Positions 23,478 to 36,300 of a DNA stretch of 64,000 bases are shown here, piece by piece. The stretch covers positions 3,410,001 through 3,474,000 of the forward strand of contig NC_088314.1 of assembly GCF_910592395.1 (NCBI RefSeq). Direction: 5' to 3'. The position numbers and the translations under genes are program-made. Every line of letters begins with the position of its first letter. Within the stretch, counting starts at the first letter, position 1. Origin of the DNA: Lineus longissimus. Lineage: Eukaryota > Nemertea > Pilidiophora > Heteronemertea > Lineidae. The notes beneath the pieces were generated by a model. It was not told the origin of the DNA, did not search any database, and worked only from the letters and a program-made list of their open reading frames with translations.

Positions 23478-24503
23478 CTTTTCCCCTGGAAAGTTCTTGA
23501 ATGATGCAGTACGTATTCACCCTGCCCTATTCGTGTCTCCTTGTACAATCTTGGTCAACTAATTCTTCAAGTATACCTGTTCCATACATACCCTGGTACG
23601 GATTGTTGGCACAAACCTAATGTTTACTATATACTGGAGCTTACTCGTGCTAGCGAATTTGGCGCAATCCTGGCAATGCACCAAACTTCATAATATTTTT
23701 AATACGATATGTCCACAGTTTAATGGAACGCCATGTTTGTCCCTTTTAGACTTTACTTGCAAGTTCAGCCATGGGTTACTCGCACAACGTCCCAAATTTT
23801 AAAGACATCACCAGAGGCAGCAGCAGTGTATGACCGTTAGCAAGATGGTCTTCAACGTGCGTTACACGCCGGACGCTGTGGGCCGGCCTTGTCTCAACCC
23901 ACACTAAGAAAGTAAGACTTGGGTGACGAGTGGACTGCCCAAGGAGTTGACCTTGCGTATAATGAAAACTGAGAAGCACTATGACATGTCTTCTCAGTCC
24001 AACACGACAGAAATGTCCCCAGCCTGAGAACGACAAGATTGAGTAAAACCTGAGGTGCACGGAGGGAATGGGAGGGGCTCTGCGTTCTACCATCTTCTAT
24101 AGGTGATTGGAGACAGTTCAAAGTACCAACCGCAATTCTTTGTTGATAAACGAAGACATATTCTAAAATAAATTATAGTTTTATTCAAGGTATAATATTA
24201 TTTACATTTCAAAATATTTTCTGAAAGCACTAACGTTAGAAGATACTTGGCGTTCGTGATTTGACAGTGTCACTCTTACAGGGAAACTCGCATGATGACT
24301 AGGAACGAAACTATGGCGTTTGACTTGCCCCTTATAAAAATGAAAAAAAGAAAGATACATGTAGTTCAAGATGACTTTCCATCACATCCGTTTCTCATGG
24401 AAGCCTCCCCTATGCCAGATCGACAGCGCGTATACGGCGACAACGCCGTCTGAGTGTCTGTTGGTAAGACTTAAACTGGTCGCATAGATTGTCTTATTGA
24501 AAG
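23478..24503. other. Intergenic: Kunitz-WAP 5' flank and caveolin 3' region
   Basis: No supported gene. TTTATT at 24180-24185 is AATAAA on the minus strand, about 320 nt past the caveolin stop, and probably ends that transcript. The part near 23480-23700 should hold the Kunitz-WAP promoter. Confidence 0.5.
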
Positions 24504-25073
24504 TTACTGGTTGCGAACAGCAATCTTGCTAAACATCAGGCCGCAAGATTCGCAGAGAGGATCCAGGCAGCACTTGACGAATATGGTAAGAATCTTCTGG
24601 AAGAAGCCGATGTTGATGTTGAGTGTCTTGAGGCATGGGGCGAATTGCCAAATGTGCTCAAACGCCAAGCAAGCGAAGCTACATCCCCAGCAGAGTGCGA
24701 GGGGGAGGGCACAAATGGTGGTCAGGACGATGTAGCAGATCCTCTTGCCGCCCGTGAAGCATTTGTAGGAGTTTCGCCAGACGCAATCGATACTGTGTGC
24801 ACCTTCTGGTTCGCCGAATACGTCTTCGAAGAGGACCTGAAAGATGAATAAGGACAGCCAATGAAGATTTCGCAGCCCAACGGATGTGAAAGCAATCATG
24901 AATGGCATCCGTAAAATCACTCCGGATGAGGAAAAGGAAATATAAAAGTGGTAAATAAAACCAGTAGGCCTACACATTCCTACCTTGACGTGATTGTTGA
25001 TATCATTAGGATCCCTGTTAACCATATCTACTTCAGAGTCAGCCATTTTGGTAACTGGGGTGTGCTCTGACAT
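24504..25073 (-). CDS. Caveolin (isoform from proximal first exon)
   Basis: Scaffold protein of plasma-membrane caveolae. Exon 1 is 24984-25073 (30 codons, ending NNHVK) and exon 2 is 24504-24836 (110 residues and stop); the junction is phase 0, giving 140 residues. Exon 2 starts LFEDVFGEPEG, the caveolin signature FEDVxxEP. The scaffolding segment SIDCVWRNSYKCFTGGKRI follows, then the hydrophobic hairpin (ICYIVLTTICALPLALCWG and onward) and a Cys-rich tail (KCCLDPLCESC), where caveolins are palmitoylated. Which vertebrate caveolin it matches best cannot be told by eye. The same exon 2 can also be reached from a second first exon at 26195-26341. Confidence 0.93.
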   Translation of the reverse strand: MSEHTPVTKMADSEVDMVNRDPNDINNHVKVGMCRPTGFIYHFYISFSSSGVILRMPFMIAFTSVGLRNLHWLSLFIFQVLFEDVFGEPEGAHSIDCVWRNSYKCFTGGKRICYIVLTTICALPLALCWGCSFACLAFEHIWQFAPCLKTLNINIGFFQKILTIFVKCCLDPLCESCGLMFSKIAVRNQ

Positions 25074-26194
25074 TAGACTGGTCTAAGGCGCGTTAGAGAT
25101 TCGAATGCGTCTTGTGCAGATATAAAATTGACATGCTATAGACTATTTACTGGTTGTCAAGTTGCGGCAAGGCAACTAATAAAACATGAGATAAAGACGA
25201 TTTAATCCCCAAATCTCAAAAAGTCACTTCAACTCAAGACTTCAGTACAATTGGTACGGGTAACTATACCATTGCATTATCAGTTTTGACAAACGAAAAG
25301 TGAAATTGTATTTTGGGGACAATTTGCTTTGGTAACGTTGATATGGTGGTCATTGACAATCTAGGGACTGTTGATTATCTTGATCAAGATTTCGATATCG
25401 CGCGCCCTGGTTTAATCCGATTTACGCGAATGGCATGTTTCATGTTTGTATATTTGTATATCGTTGTCAAAGGTACAACTGAAAAATATCACTTGTCCTT
25501 ATGCACTTTTTCTTTGATTGTGATTTCCTGTATTATCGTGCGAGCGCCATCGGCAAACTGGCAACAGCAACGCCATGAAAGTAAAAGTGCGCTGTCTTCA
25601 GCAAAGACTACGTTTCGTTTGATGACGTACAAAAGTCCATTCTGGTTGTAACTTTGTCCTCAAAGGACCAACCTGAATACTTGATGAATGAAAATAACGT
25701 TTTGCAATGTACACATCACAGAATATCTTTCCGTGCAATAGCATTGATAATGATGGTTTGTCATATCACTCAGCTAGACCTATTTTTGAAGGATCAGGAG
25801 GTAGTTTGGTTTCGTACGCAAAACTGAGGGATTATATCGGTAGGAATTATTACCCATTAATGTTTTGTTCTCGCGCCGACAACGAAAGAGACGACTATTA
25901 CCAACTATAGATTAATCCATACTTGCTATCAAATAAGTTAAATCAGAGACTAGGTCCAGTTCTATAGGCTTCTGAGAAAATCGTGAACTTTTTCTGTATA
26001 TACATGCAATTATCAATATGTTCCTTTCTGTGTCCTTGCCATGCAGGACGGCGTGAAAGAAGTGGTCCTTGAGCTGGGAATAGACGTCCCAGTCACAACT
26101 GGCTTTGTGTATTATGTTTCTGTCGACCTTTATCGAAAAATCCACTTTCATTTCGGTGGACTTGTTTTTATCAAACATTGAATTATTAGCTTAC
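25074..26194. other. Between the two caveolin first exons
   Basis: Intronic for the longer isoform and promoter for the shorter one. No caveolin-like exon, no other supported coding exon and no clear repeat is seen. An open frame on the minus strand at 25912-26178 has no recognisable motif. Confidence 0.5.
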
Positions 26195-26341
26195 CTTGAC
26201 ATGGTCATTGATGTTATTTGGGTCCCTGTCGTCCATATCTAAGCCTTCTGCTGCGGACACCAGCTCAGCCTTGGACGCGTGGATAGATGACTTCTTCTCC
26301 TGCCGGTCAGTGCGCTCCATTTCAACTTCTTCCGCCATCAT
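26195..26341 (-). CDS. Alternative or duplicated caveolin first exon
   Basis: Opens with Met-Met-Ala-Glu-Glu and runs 49 codons to DRDPNNINDHVK followed by GTAAGC. The proximal first exon ends NRDPNDINNHVK, also in phase 0, so this end is clearly homologous and splices in frame to the exon at 24836-24504, giving a 159-residue isoform. The N-terminal halves differ in sequence. No second copy of caveolin exon 2 was found between 25074 and 26194. The simplest reading is two promoters on one gene; the alternative is a tandem duplicate that has lost its second exon. Confidence 0.82.
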
Positions 26342-27385
26342 GCTGCTTCCACTTCAAATATCTTCCAATCTTACAAAGCAATGGCTCAGTAACTTAAGTT
26401 AGGCTACGTTGCTTTTAGTACAAATTTTGATCATATCATTTGTTTTATCATGTCACTAAACAACGTAACCAACATAAGATATCGCCTGAGATATTCAATT
26501 CTTTAGGTTGGACTTTCATTGAATTACATGTATTTCAACATGGTTTATTTACCAGATTAAGATAGGTGAAAGGGATTAGAGAATGACATTGACCTTCTTG
26601 ACAGCTAGTGGCGACAGATCTTACCAGAGATACTCCGATGCTGTAAAACCAGGCTCCAACACGACGGTTGTTATAGTTCGGCTCCTGTCAAATCACAACC
26701 TGCTTGGTCCCTATCCGCCAGTTGTGACAGTTGTCTCCAGATCCAAAGATAAAGCAATATTACTGCATCATTCAGGTTCCAGTACGACAGACATGGTATA
26801 TATCAGCAAGGAGGACACCCTATCCATAGATACGCAAATACTGAATACGAAACGAGGGCAATTGATAACGCCACCATTACGATAGTTAGTTGTGACAGTT
26901 GTCTCTAACGATAGACCAATACTAGCATTCATCATGATGCTCAAATACGACAGTTATGATGGGGACATGAACTGTGACATCTGTCAGACACCAATGGCAC
27001 AGGTACAGTAATAGTGACAGCAGCCTGACGTTATGTCATTGTCTTCAAATATGACCAATATTGTATTTTTTAGTGAGACTCCAACGCGACGGCGGAACAA
27101 TGGGGTAGACGTTCATTGGCGTTCCGTGGGCTTTCCGAAATCTCCGTAGTATTCGTGCATGTCTCGTATATTCATATTTGTCAAAATTACTAGCCATTAG
27201 CCTCATCTTCAGAAGACGCGATTGCTTTGTGGACAAATGTTCCACTATCAGGAAGTCAGAGACAGAATAATAATATCAATCATTTCTCAAAATATCGTAT
27301 TTATTGGTGAATTAAATAATGTAGTGAGGTATATTTACAAGGTTTGACCCTTTCAGCACCATGAACGTATTTGTGTAGCTGCAAC
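26342..27385. other. Intergenic: caveolin 5' flank and pseudokinase 3' region
   Basis: No supported gene. The phrase GTTGTGACAGTTGTCTC occurs twice (about 26720 and 26890), with related CGACAG words between, suggesting a decayed local repeat. TTTATT at 27300-27305 is AATAAA on the minus strand, 81 nt past the pseudokinase stop, a likely polyadenylation signal. Confidence 0.5.
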
Positions 27386-30300
27386 TTATAATAATGTGAC
27401 CTTGTTGTAACCATGGTTACCATTTGGTACAAACGTTGAGATATGAGTTTTATTACTGAGGTATTTATGTTTTAAATTGTCTTCAACGAGCTTTTGCGCA
27501 GCTCGGAAATTGTCCTCGCTACTTGTATCGCTGCCGTCTGAATCTCTTCTTCCGTCATCCAGATCAACTGATGCTAACTGACCAGTTTCTTGGATGGCAA
27601 CTTTCGATTTCTGCTGAGCTTCCTTTTTGCAATGTTCACTGATCAATTCCTCGATCGGAAATACACCGGAAAGTACCGACTGGTTTCCGACATTTTCCGA
27701 ATCATCCTCGCCCTCCGACTCGGAAAGGTACACGTCATCACTGACCGTGCTGTGGAAGTGTCCACTGTTTTGATCAGAGCTGCTTTGGAAACTAAAGTTG
27801 GGGACGGGACGAGATGAGTTAGAATTTGAGCTTTTTACCGATTCTGAGGAAACATTAGCACTTGTTTGGTTTGCAGGCTTGTCTTGTTTATAAGTTTTGG
27901 ACATATGCACAGTTAGGTCATCTAGGTCTTCGAGGTGTTTCCTTGACTTCACTTCAGAGGCCGCTAATTTCTCATTAGACAAACTCCGTGATCGTTTTCT
28001 CGACTCTATTTCAAGTTGTTTCAGTTTCAGTTTGTGAGCCTCGTTTTCCTTCTCCATGTCCCGGATGGCCTGTTTGATTGGATCTGCCGTCTGCTTGTCT
28101 TCTCTGACGCCATTGGTCACATTCAGTGCAACTCCTGCTCTCTTACCATTCACAGTAACTGCCGCTTTAACAGATACATTATCACATACAACCCCAGGGT
28201 TTTCACTGTCTTGTTCTTTCACCGTGTTCATTTTGATTTGGGCGGAAACTCTATCAACTGTACCGACACAGCTTCCTTTCAGAGTACCACTCGGATTGGT
28301 CATAGATATCTTGTGACCGTTCGGTAAGCTAATACCCCGCTTCACAGTCCGCACTGTCTTAGGATGAATTGGAGAGGACGCCAATGGCACATCCACCTCC
28401 TCGCCAGGAATATGAACATCAATCACAAAACTCTCATTGCTGGTAACAGTGTCATTGAAGTCTTTCGGATCCAGAGGTTTCCGCTGGCTTTCATTCTTGA
28501 AGACGTCTGCAATGTTCGTTTTGAGTCCTGAGGAGATGCGACCGGTCGGAAGACAATGTTTTAGCGGACGCGAGCGCAATGTCATTGGCGAAATCTCTTC
28601 CTCGGACATAAGCGCACTGATGACGAAACTATCGTCACTGAAAGTGTCCTCTATGAGTTTACAGTTTGTTTTCTTGTTGCGCATAGCCGGGTGGAACGCG
28701 GGAGACGCCCCGTCATCTGGTATCAGCACGTCCAACACAAAGCTATCGTCGCTATACGAAACGTCTGTCTGAATCACTTTATCACACTCAGGCTTCCGTG
28801 GACTGAAATCCCAAGAATCGTCGCGCGAACCAGAGTGCATTCGCTGCTTACACTGGTCACAGAACGACCGCGCCAGCATCTTATTTCGTTCCCTAAGTTT
28901 CTTACATTCGACCTGAGAATTATCGAACTGTAGCTCCAGTTCTTTTATCCTATCACTTAGCTTCACGATCATAACGTCCAATTTATCCTTGCAACTGAAC
29001 TCGAACTCGCGAACCTTTTGTTCCAGTTCTTCCTTCTCTGTTTTCTCCTGTTTGTACAAATGTCTGTATTTCTTAGCAGCGTTGAAGAATTTGTTGGCTT
29101 CCTGTTTCACAACTGGGTCGACGCGAGGCATATGGTGCAGAGATACACCACTGTCGGACGACAGGCATTGACCGTGCTTGAGAGACCGCGAACTAGACTG
29201 TGGTGTCTCGAACTCGAAGTATTCCGACGACTCCCGCGTGTCTTCACCGTGTTCCGATTCGTCAATATTCACTGCCAGACTTTCATCGAAATGTTTTCGT
29301 GGCTGTTCGAACAGTTCCGGGAAGCTGTCGTCTGCTTTCGGTGAATTCAAATCGAGGCTGTCATGATCGGGCGAAACACACGAACGGGTCGACTGCATTG
29401 AATTCCTCCTCTCCAAAGCTTGGAGGGTGTATTTCTCTTGGAAAGCAAAGTCGACGTTTTCCTCGAAGACGGAGCTTGACTCAGTGTCGTAAGGGTCGGG
29501 CCGCTGTGCTTTGCAGTTGATCGAAGATGTTGGCGTCACGGAGAATGCGGGGGTAGTGTCTGAAAATCGCTGCTCGTAGGTCTCAAGTTCGAACAGGTCG
29601 AAGCCTCTGTGTGGTACGCTCCCTCCTCCTTTGTCGTTTCCGAGAGGCCATGTCTTCAGCTGGCGGAGTATATCACAGAAGGTTGGTCTGATCTGAGGAA
29701 TCTGGTAGAGACATGCGTTCATCATCTGGTCCACAATATCTTTGACTGGATGGGGTAGGTCTTCTCTCCATTTGTAATTCACAATCTGGAGAAGAGAATG
29801 ATGAAAATTGTTATATTTTGGTAATTAGGACATGGCAAATCGTCATCATCGTCGTCCTGTCCTCGTAAGTTGTCACTTCAATACGTTCACGAAGAACAAT
29901 TACGAAATGTTCCTATCTTGGGGCTACTTAATGGATGACCATTAACTTTCTGAGTTCAAACTTTGTTGAGCAAACCGGCTCGAAGGGCAATCGTATTCTG
30001 TGCTTCAGTGCTTTGACCAGAACACCTGTGTCACATGAAATTCATCGTCTAACAAATGTGGGTAAAATGAAAAGGGGAAACGTACAAGTTAATTCGATTC
30101 GTTCATATACGTTTACGTGCAGGAAATTCTGTCAAATCAAATCCGCGATCAAATCCCATGACGACTGAAAGTGCACATACCTTTGACAGTTTGACTCCGC
30201 TGTGCAGATGTCGTCCCCCAGTAAAGAGCACCCACAGTAGTATACCGTATGCCCAGACGTCCGACATGCTGCTGGCTGTCTGTCCGTCAACGATTTCTGG

Positions 30301-33300
30301 TGGGTTGATCAAAACCTTGCTGGTGTAACAGGTTGGAATCTCTTGAAGGTCTTCCTCGAATCTGAAAAGTAATGATGCGCGGTTAGAGATTAAGGTTAAG
30401 AGCAGTCGGTTGAAGGCGTGGTGGATTCGGATGGGTTTTCCGGTGAAATGGAAAAGATTACTGAGAACGCAACTTCAGACTTTAGAACGTAGACAATTTT
30501 TGTCTTCTTTGATGGTGATCTCTTCATTTTAGCTATTTACCGTAGGAGTTCATAAAAGAGTCAGATTAATGAATAGAAATATGCGATCCTTACCTTGCTA
30601 AATGGAATCCTCCGAGCTTTACGGTCATTGACGCCCGGTCTAACCAACAGTTGTCGACCATCTGGAACACGAAGGGAGAACATAAATCAGATGCCAAGGA
30701 TATCGGATAACCGTGGAATAAGTGCAGCATTAAGTTCCGTCAACGGTTAAAGTTCCTCTGGATGAAGAAGAGTGTACTGAGGAGCTTTCTTACGACATCT
30801 TGGCACTGGGATTTCATTCCATCCCCAGAATTCCTCCGTTCTGCTTTTCTACACAATAGTAGATTCAAAATCGAAGAGACGGCTGCGAATCTGGTAGTGA
30901 CGCCGGGTGGGAGGGGGGATTCGCCGCAAGTTCGCTCGAAGTCGAAAGCATCTTGTTGGCCAATCTTTGAGTGGATTTTTTAAGATTGGACGTCGAAGTT
31001 GATAACTGGCGACCTTTACAGCATTTGTCTCGCTATCTTTCAAAGGTACTGATCATATTGTTTAAAGTATCTCACTTACCAGTTCATTATGGACAATGCC
31101 TCTCTTTTCCAAATGAGCCATGGCGGTGCAGATTTGCTTTGCGATGTTGAGGAGTTCGTAAGGCCGCTGAAGCAATATGTCAGTCGGAGTGCTCTGGAGA
31201 TAACTCATCAGGTTTTCTGAATGTCAAATAGTTGAGATTGAGAATATGACAATTTACTGTGGACTCCTAGGTCTCTTTGGGTCAAGATGTTCTTCCACAA
31301 GTCTATCGTGATTCGGGTTGAAAAGTAGAGAAAAGATGTGATGAGCTGAATCGTTTACAGACCAGAGCTATGGTACAGCGATCGACATCGTCATCAATCC
31401 AGCAACATATGTTCTTCCCTTGCTTCATTGACCATACCATGCTTTCCATGGAACCAAAGTTTGTGGTTGCGTTGAGTTTGGTCCTCACATTGGGTTCTCG
31501 CCAGCAACCCATCAGAAATAGTAATCAGTATCCTGTTACATCTTCGTTACTTACCACTGCCACCGGTCTGCAGCATTACTGTGTACCGCCTTGAACTGTC
31601 ACCAACTCCGAGGAGCTGGACGATGTTCTCATGCTGGAGGCACCTGGAATATACAGAAAGAAGCAAGTAAGATTCAGAACATTCTTCGACTTTCGTGGTA
31701 GGTGTGTAGGAATTGCTGTGACTGTGGCCCGCATGGCAGACCCGTTGGAAACACGAGGTTGCTAGTCGAGTACAGTTTGAGGACAACATCAAGACCAATT
31801 TACCACTCGACACTACGGCGTTAGAAAGAACCAGTCTAGTTCCAAAAACAAGCACTTGTTGAACATCGAGGATGCTCTTGGTTCGGTAGAAAAAAAGACA
31901 AGACAACGATTGATCAAATTTAAGAAGATTGAACAATAAGAAAAGGCCTCTTACATGAGCAACTTTGCCTGCCTCCTCAGCCAGAATTCATCCTCTTTCG
32001 TTGCATTCTTCTTTAGATACATCAGAGTCACATTCTGATCATCTGTGTTCTTGCCCATCCGGATGTGCCAAGGGAAGGGACTTGCGACGTCACGATGGGC
32101 TGTCATATCGACTTTGGTCAGGTCCATTTTCCAGTGTTCTGAAAAGTTTACGGGAGAGGATGTTTTGTGGACTCATGTTATTAAGGGCAGAGAACGGAAA
32201 GGACGTGTCAAGTTTAAAGAGATCATAGAGATGCCAACAAGATGGCCGAGTATCGGTTGGAAAGTGAATTGATGGAAGTTAGAGACACCTCGCACCAGCA
32301 ACATGTCAGGATGGCCGAGCGGTCTAAGGCGCCAGACTCAAGGCATAGAAGCTTTACTCTAGAACGAGTGTAGAGTATTCTGGTCCACGAATGTGGGCGT
32401 GGGTTCGAATCCCACTTCTGACAATATTTTTTCCCGTTTTTTCAACTTCGTTTTCGTTTTTAAAGCTTACCTTCTAAATTGCGATGAGAAGGGAACTTGT
32501 CAAGTTTCATACCATTCACTGAAAGAATATGTAATGATAATCCATAAAAATTACATAACCAATGCTTCAAAAACTTTTTGTCACAACCATATGGCAAAGA
32601 TGTCGCGGCTTCCCGATCTTTCCATCTCTCCTTATTTCAAACTGACCTTCGCAAGACATGTTAACGTGGCCTTGGGTAGTTACTTGATCAACCATATTAT
32701 CCTGCACCAAATCTCCCAAGAGCCCACAGGCCTTTACGAGGAATACAAAACACAAAGTTTCTTAACTTTTTCAGCATTCCTTTACACCATTATCCACACC
32801 CATGCTTCTTCACCTTGTGACCCTTTCAATTTATCTATTCACTCACATAATACCCGGCAACACCCCCAAGTCGTTCACGCCAGTCTGATATATCATTAGA
32901 ATTCAATGGCTTAGAAGGAACGCGAATTCAATGGTGTAAATTATAGATTTCCCAGCACAAGCCTCGGGGTGAAAGACAAATGTAATAGGTCGAGGGATTG
33001 AGTGAATTAGCAACGATATTCTGGTAATTTCATATCTTATCCGACTTCGTATTGATATTTGAGGTATTGGATTGAACGCCAAATTCCTGACATTTCCTTG
33101 CCCTTTGTAAGTGTCCATACGTCAAAACCCCTTCTCTGCAGCTAGGCCTACAAGGTCATGACAATCGCACCGAGGGTTTGAGAAGAATTCCTGTTGTGAA
33201 CATGAATCCTACTGAACTTCACACGTGCTTTCATATTGATTACCCAAATACCACTTAACACCAATCCGGTAAAAGATTTCTGATGATGAATTAGGTTTAC

Positions 33301-36300
33301 CTTCATTTCGCTTGCTATAGTCCAGGAGTTCTTGAACTGTGCTGAACCGTCTTCGGTTATTGATGTAGTAGCGACCACTCTCGCTCTGGTGTATCCATGT
33401 ATGATGAACGTTACGTTCGGTCCTGAAAGAAAAAGAAAAAGAGTTAGTCAAACCCTCAGATTGGTTTTGATGGTTGTATAAATGCAATGATGTTACTCTA
33501 CTCTACGTATTGGGCAGGTATTGTGGCAACGCAGGGTGGACAATGATGTAGCTAAGCTGGTTAGCCTTTTACATATACAGTGTAGTCTTCTACAATGTTA
33601 CCAAACCTCTTGCCTACTTCTTACGTCTTCACCCTGGATCGTCATCTTGGCCATGATTTCACTGTCTCAGTAACTATCTAAAAAGAAGCTGGTCCTCAGA
33701 GCAGGAAATCAGATAAAATGTCTACAACTTACATGAACGAAATCAAATGTTTCTTCTTGTGGGTCCTCACTAAGAAGCTTCCAGGTCCCTGTCGCCTGAG
33801 TAGTGAGATAGCTGTGGCTTGCGACAGTTCTGGGTAGAACCAAGGCTCCTGACGCAGCTCTGTCATACGCAGTAATCTCCTTGATATAACACCATAACGC
33901 TCAGGACTGAAACAGATATTGAAAGTCATTGGTTAGTTGGGGACTTGGAGAGGCTTGGTAGATCTATAGAGTTCGCCGATTTTTGTCATCACCACGGCTT
34001 GATTTCAGTGGTCTGCTAGTATAATGTTGGCGAAACTTTCCGTCAATTGCCGGCGTGGTGCAATGCGGATGGGTTGGCTAACGAGGAGGCAGGTTTGCTG
34101 GCCTGTTCACATCAGCATAACCGCAACAGCTACATTTCACGATATTCCGCATTGAAGACTATGTGGATTCCAGTGACTTGATCAGATAGAAATGACAAAA
34201 AAGATTAGGAAACTCGATGTCAGCGAACCACTCGGTCAGAAATGCCAAAGAACATAAATTGGGTACCCCTGAAGAGCAATATTTTGCACTTTGTAATGTC
34301 ATGTATATCCTCATAGGCTTCAGAATTGATGAAGACCAACTGGGGAACCATCATAAACGGCCCATCCGATCGAACGAATGCAACTGCATGATACGATTTC
34401 AAATTTACCATGCTATTCCTGGTTCAGACTGATATAAACTTCCTATTTATCGTGCGCTCTGAAAATATCCACCCGTCCGTTTATGCCTAGTAACAACATA
34501 TCTATAATTTCTCGAACCTTTTCGTTCACAAGCACCTGCTAAATAAAGCCTGTTTATTCCTATAAGGCTTTTCCTATTATTTTCCATTATTATAAGAAGT
34601 TTTATGGTACAAAGCAAAATGTGTTATTATATACACCACTCACGATTCGTATTGTTGTTTTGATATTAAGTAAAACTAAATCACCCTAATCATTGCCTTT
34701 ATTGAAGAAAATCGCATGCCGACACCACAAGCTCTCACGAACCCTGCGGGATTAGTCGGAATAAGGAGACCATGTGCAAAGGCTTTGTTAATTGAGTAGG
34801 CCTATGACCTTCAGTCACCAATTCGAGTACAAATGTCGTGGTCTTTCCGTCAGTGTTTTTTGTGTGATAAGTCTAATCACCATAATCTCAATAATAAAAT
34901 TGAAAAATTGAAGCCAATGAAATGAGCAGTTCTAAGGCGAGAGTTCGTCATTTTCTCATGGCCGAAAAGAAATCACGCTGCGCAACATATGCAATCCTTT
35001 GAATCAATTCCAGGAACAAAATTGTCTGCAAGGACCTTCTACGTACATCTACTTATCTAGCTCCTCTCATTCGCCTTTCTCAATCATGAGTTTGAGTGAT
35101 TTAAAAAAGGTCAAAGAGACTGATAACTTTGAAACATTGAAAAACAATGAACATTTTACTTACTTTGTTGCGGAGACTGCCGTCCAGTTGTCCGGATCTG
35201 ATGTGTTTGTCACAAGCAACTGCTCACACTGTAAAAAGAAGAAAAAGAACTTCATCAGAAAATATATCATGTTAACAATACTCTTACTGATCTGAAACAG
35301 CCCCCGGACGAAAATGCAAACATTCCAGTCAAGTGGAGATAGTTGTAAACTCAGGTCCAGGTTCTTAACAACCACCGTGACCATGGCCATGGCACGGACT
35401 TGACCCAGAAGGGCCAAAAAAGTGTTCAATTTGGTGTATAAGTGTTCGGGACTTGGTTCTGAAATGGTACTTAGATTAATGTAACCACTTCTGCCTTCCC
35501 GTTTGGAATTCCAGGCCTTGACGAGATGATGACTTTGAAAGACGAATGTATACCGTTCTCGAATGGTATGATACAAATTGGCCCAATATACATGTACATG
35601 AGTAGGTATCGACAAAAATGGCCTACCATACGGTACTAGGCCGGCAGAATCACAACCATCTTTGGCAACCGCTTTATCTGTAATAGAATTGCTTGCTTAC
35701 CGGAAAGAAAATGACGTGCTTCACTGTCGTCTGCTGATTAAAGTCTATGGTTGTGGCGCTGAACCCGTGGAAGAAGTTGGTTCCATTGTAGCACATCTAA
35801 AAATATAAAAGGATGATGGTAATTAGAATGAAATAAGGTCCTTGTATGCCTGCATGGCGGGCGGGCTAGCTGGTGATACGTTCGATAGCTTCTTGGCTGC
35901 GATGGATTTGAAGTTAATCAAACCTTTTAGAAAGTAATTACCAATTCTTGTAGAACATAGCTCAAGGCCATTGATCGCTTTTTCATCGGAAGGTAACAAA
36001 CTCCACTCAAGTTTTATCCAAAATGTACATGTATGTATCAATCACTATTTCGACTTAATCATGCTCAATATGACTTCTCCTGTTGTTATAGCAAATTTTG
36101 CCATGAAGCTGCTAAATCCCACAATTGATATGAGTTGATCAATACCTATTTGAGTCGACTGACTTTTCTGGTTGTCATAGAAATGTGAAAAACACGCCTT
36201 GAACTCAACATTATTGTATTTCATCGAATTTCTAATAGATGGTTAGCAAGGGTGTCACGTGAACATATCTCGTGTACGGTTCGACGTACTTTGTTATCGT

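Noticed and set aside
25912-26178. Minus-strand frame between the caveolin first exons, considered as a second caveolin exon 2
   Set aside because: It lacks the FEDV signature and any hydrophobic hairpin.
27590-29520. Many plus-strand frames of 60-110 codons
   Set aside because: All are antisense shadows of the 2.4-kb terminal exon of the pseudokinase.
34999-35295. Plus-strand frame at 35 kb
   Set aside because: It is the antisense shadow of the pseudokinase SH3 exon and its flanking intron.
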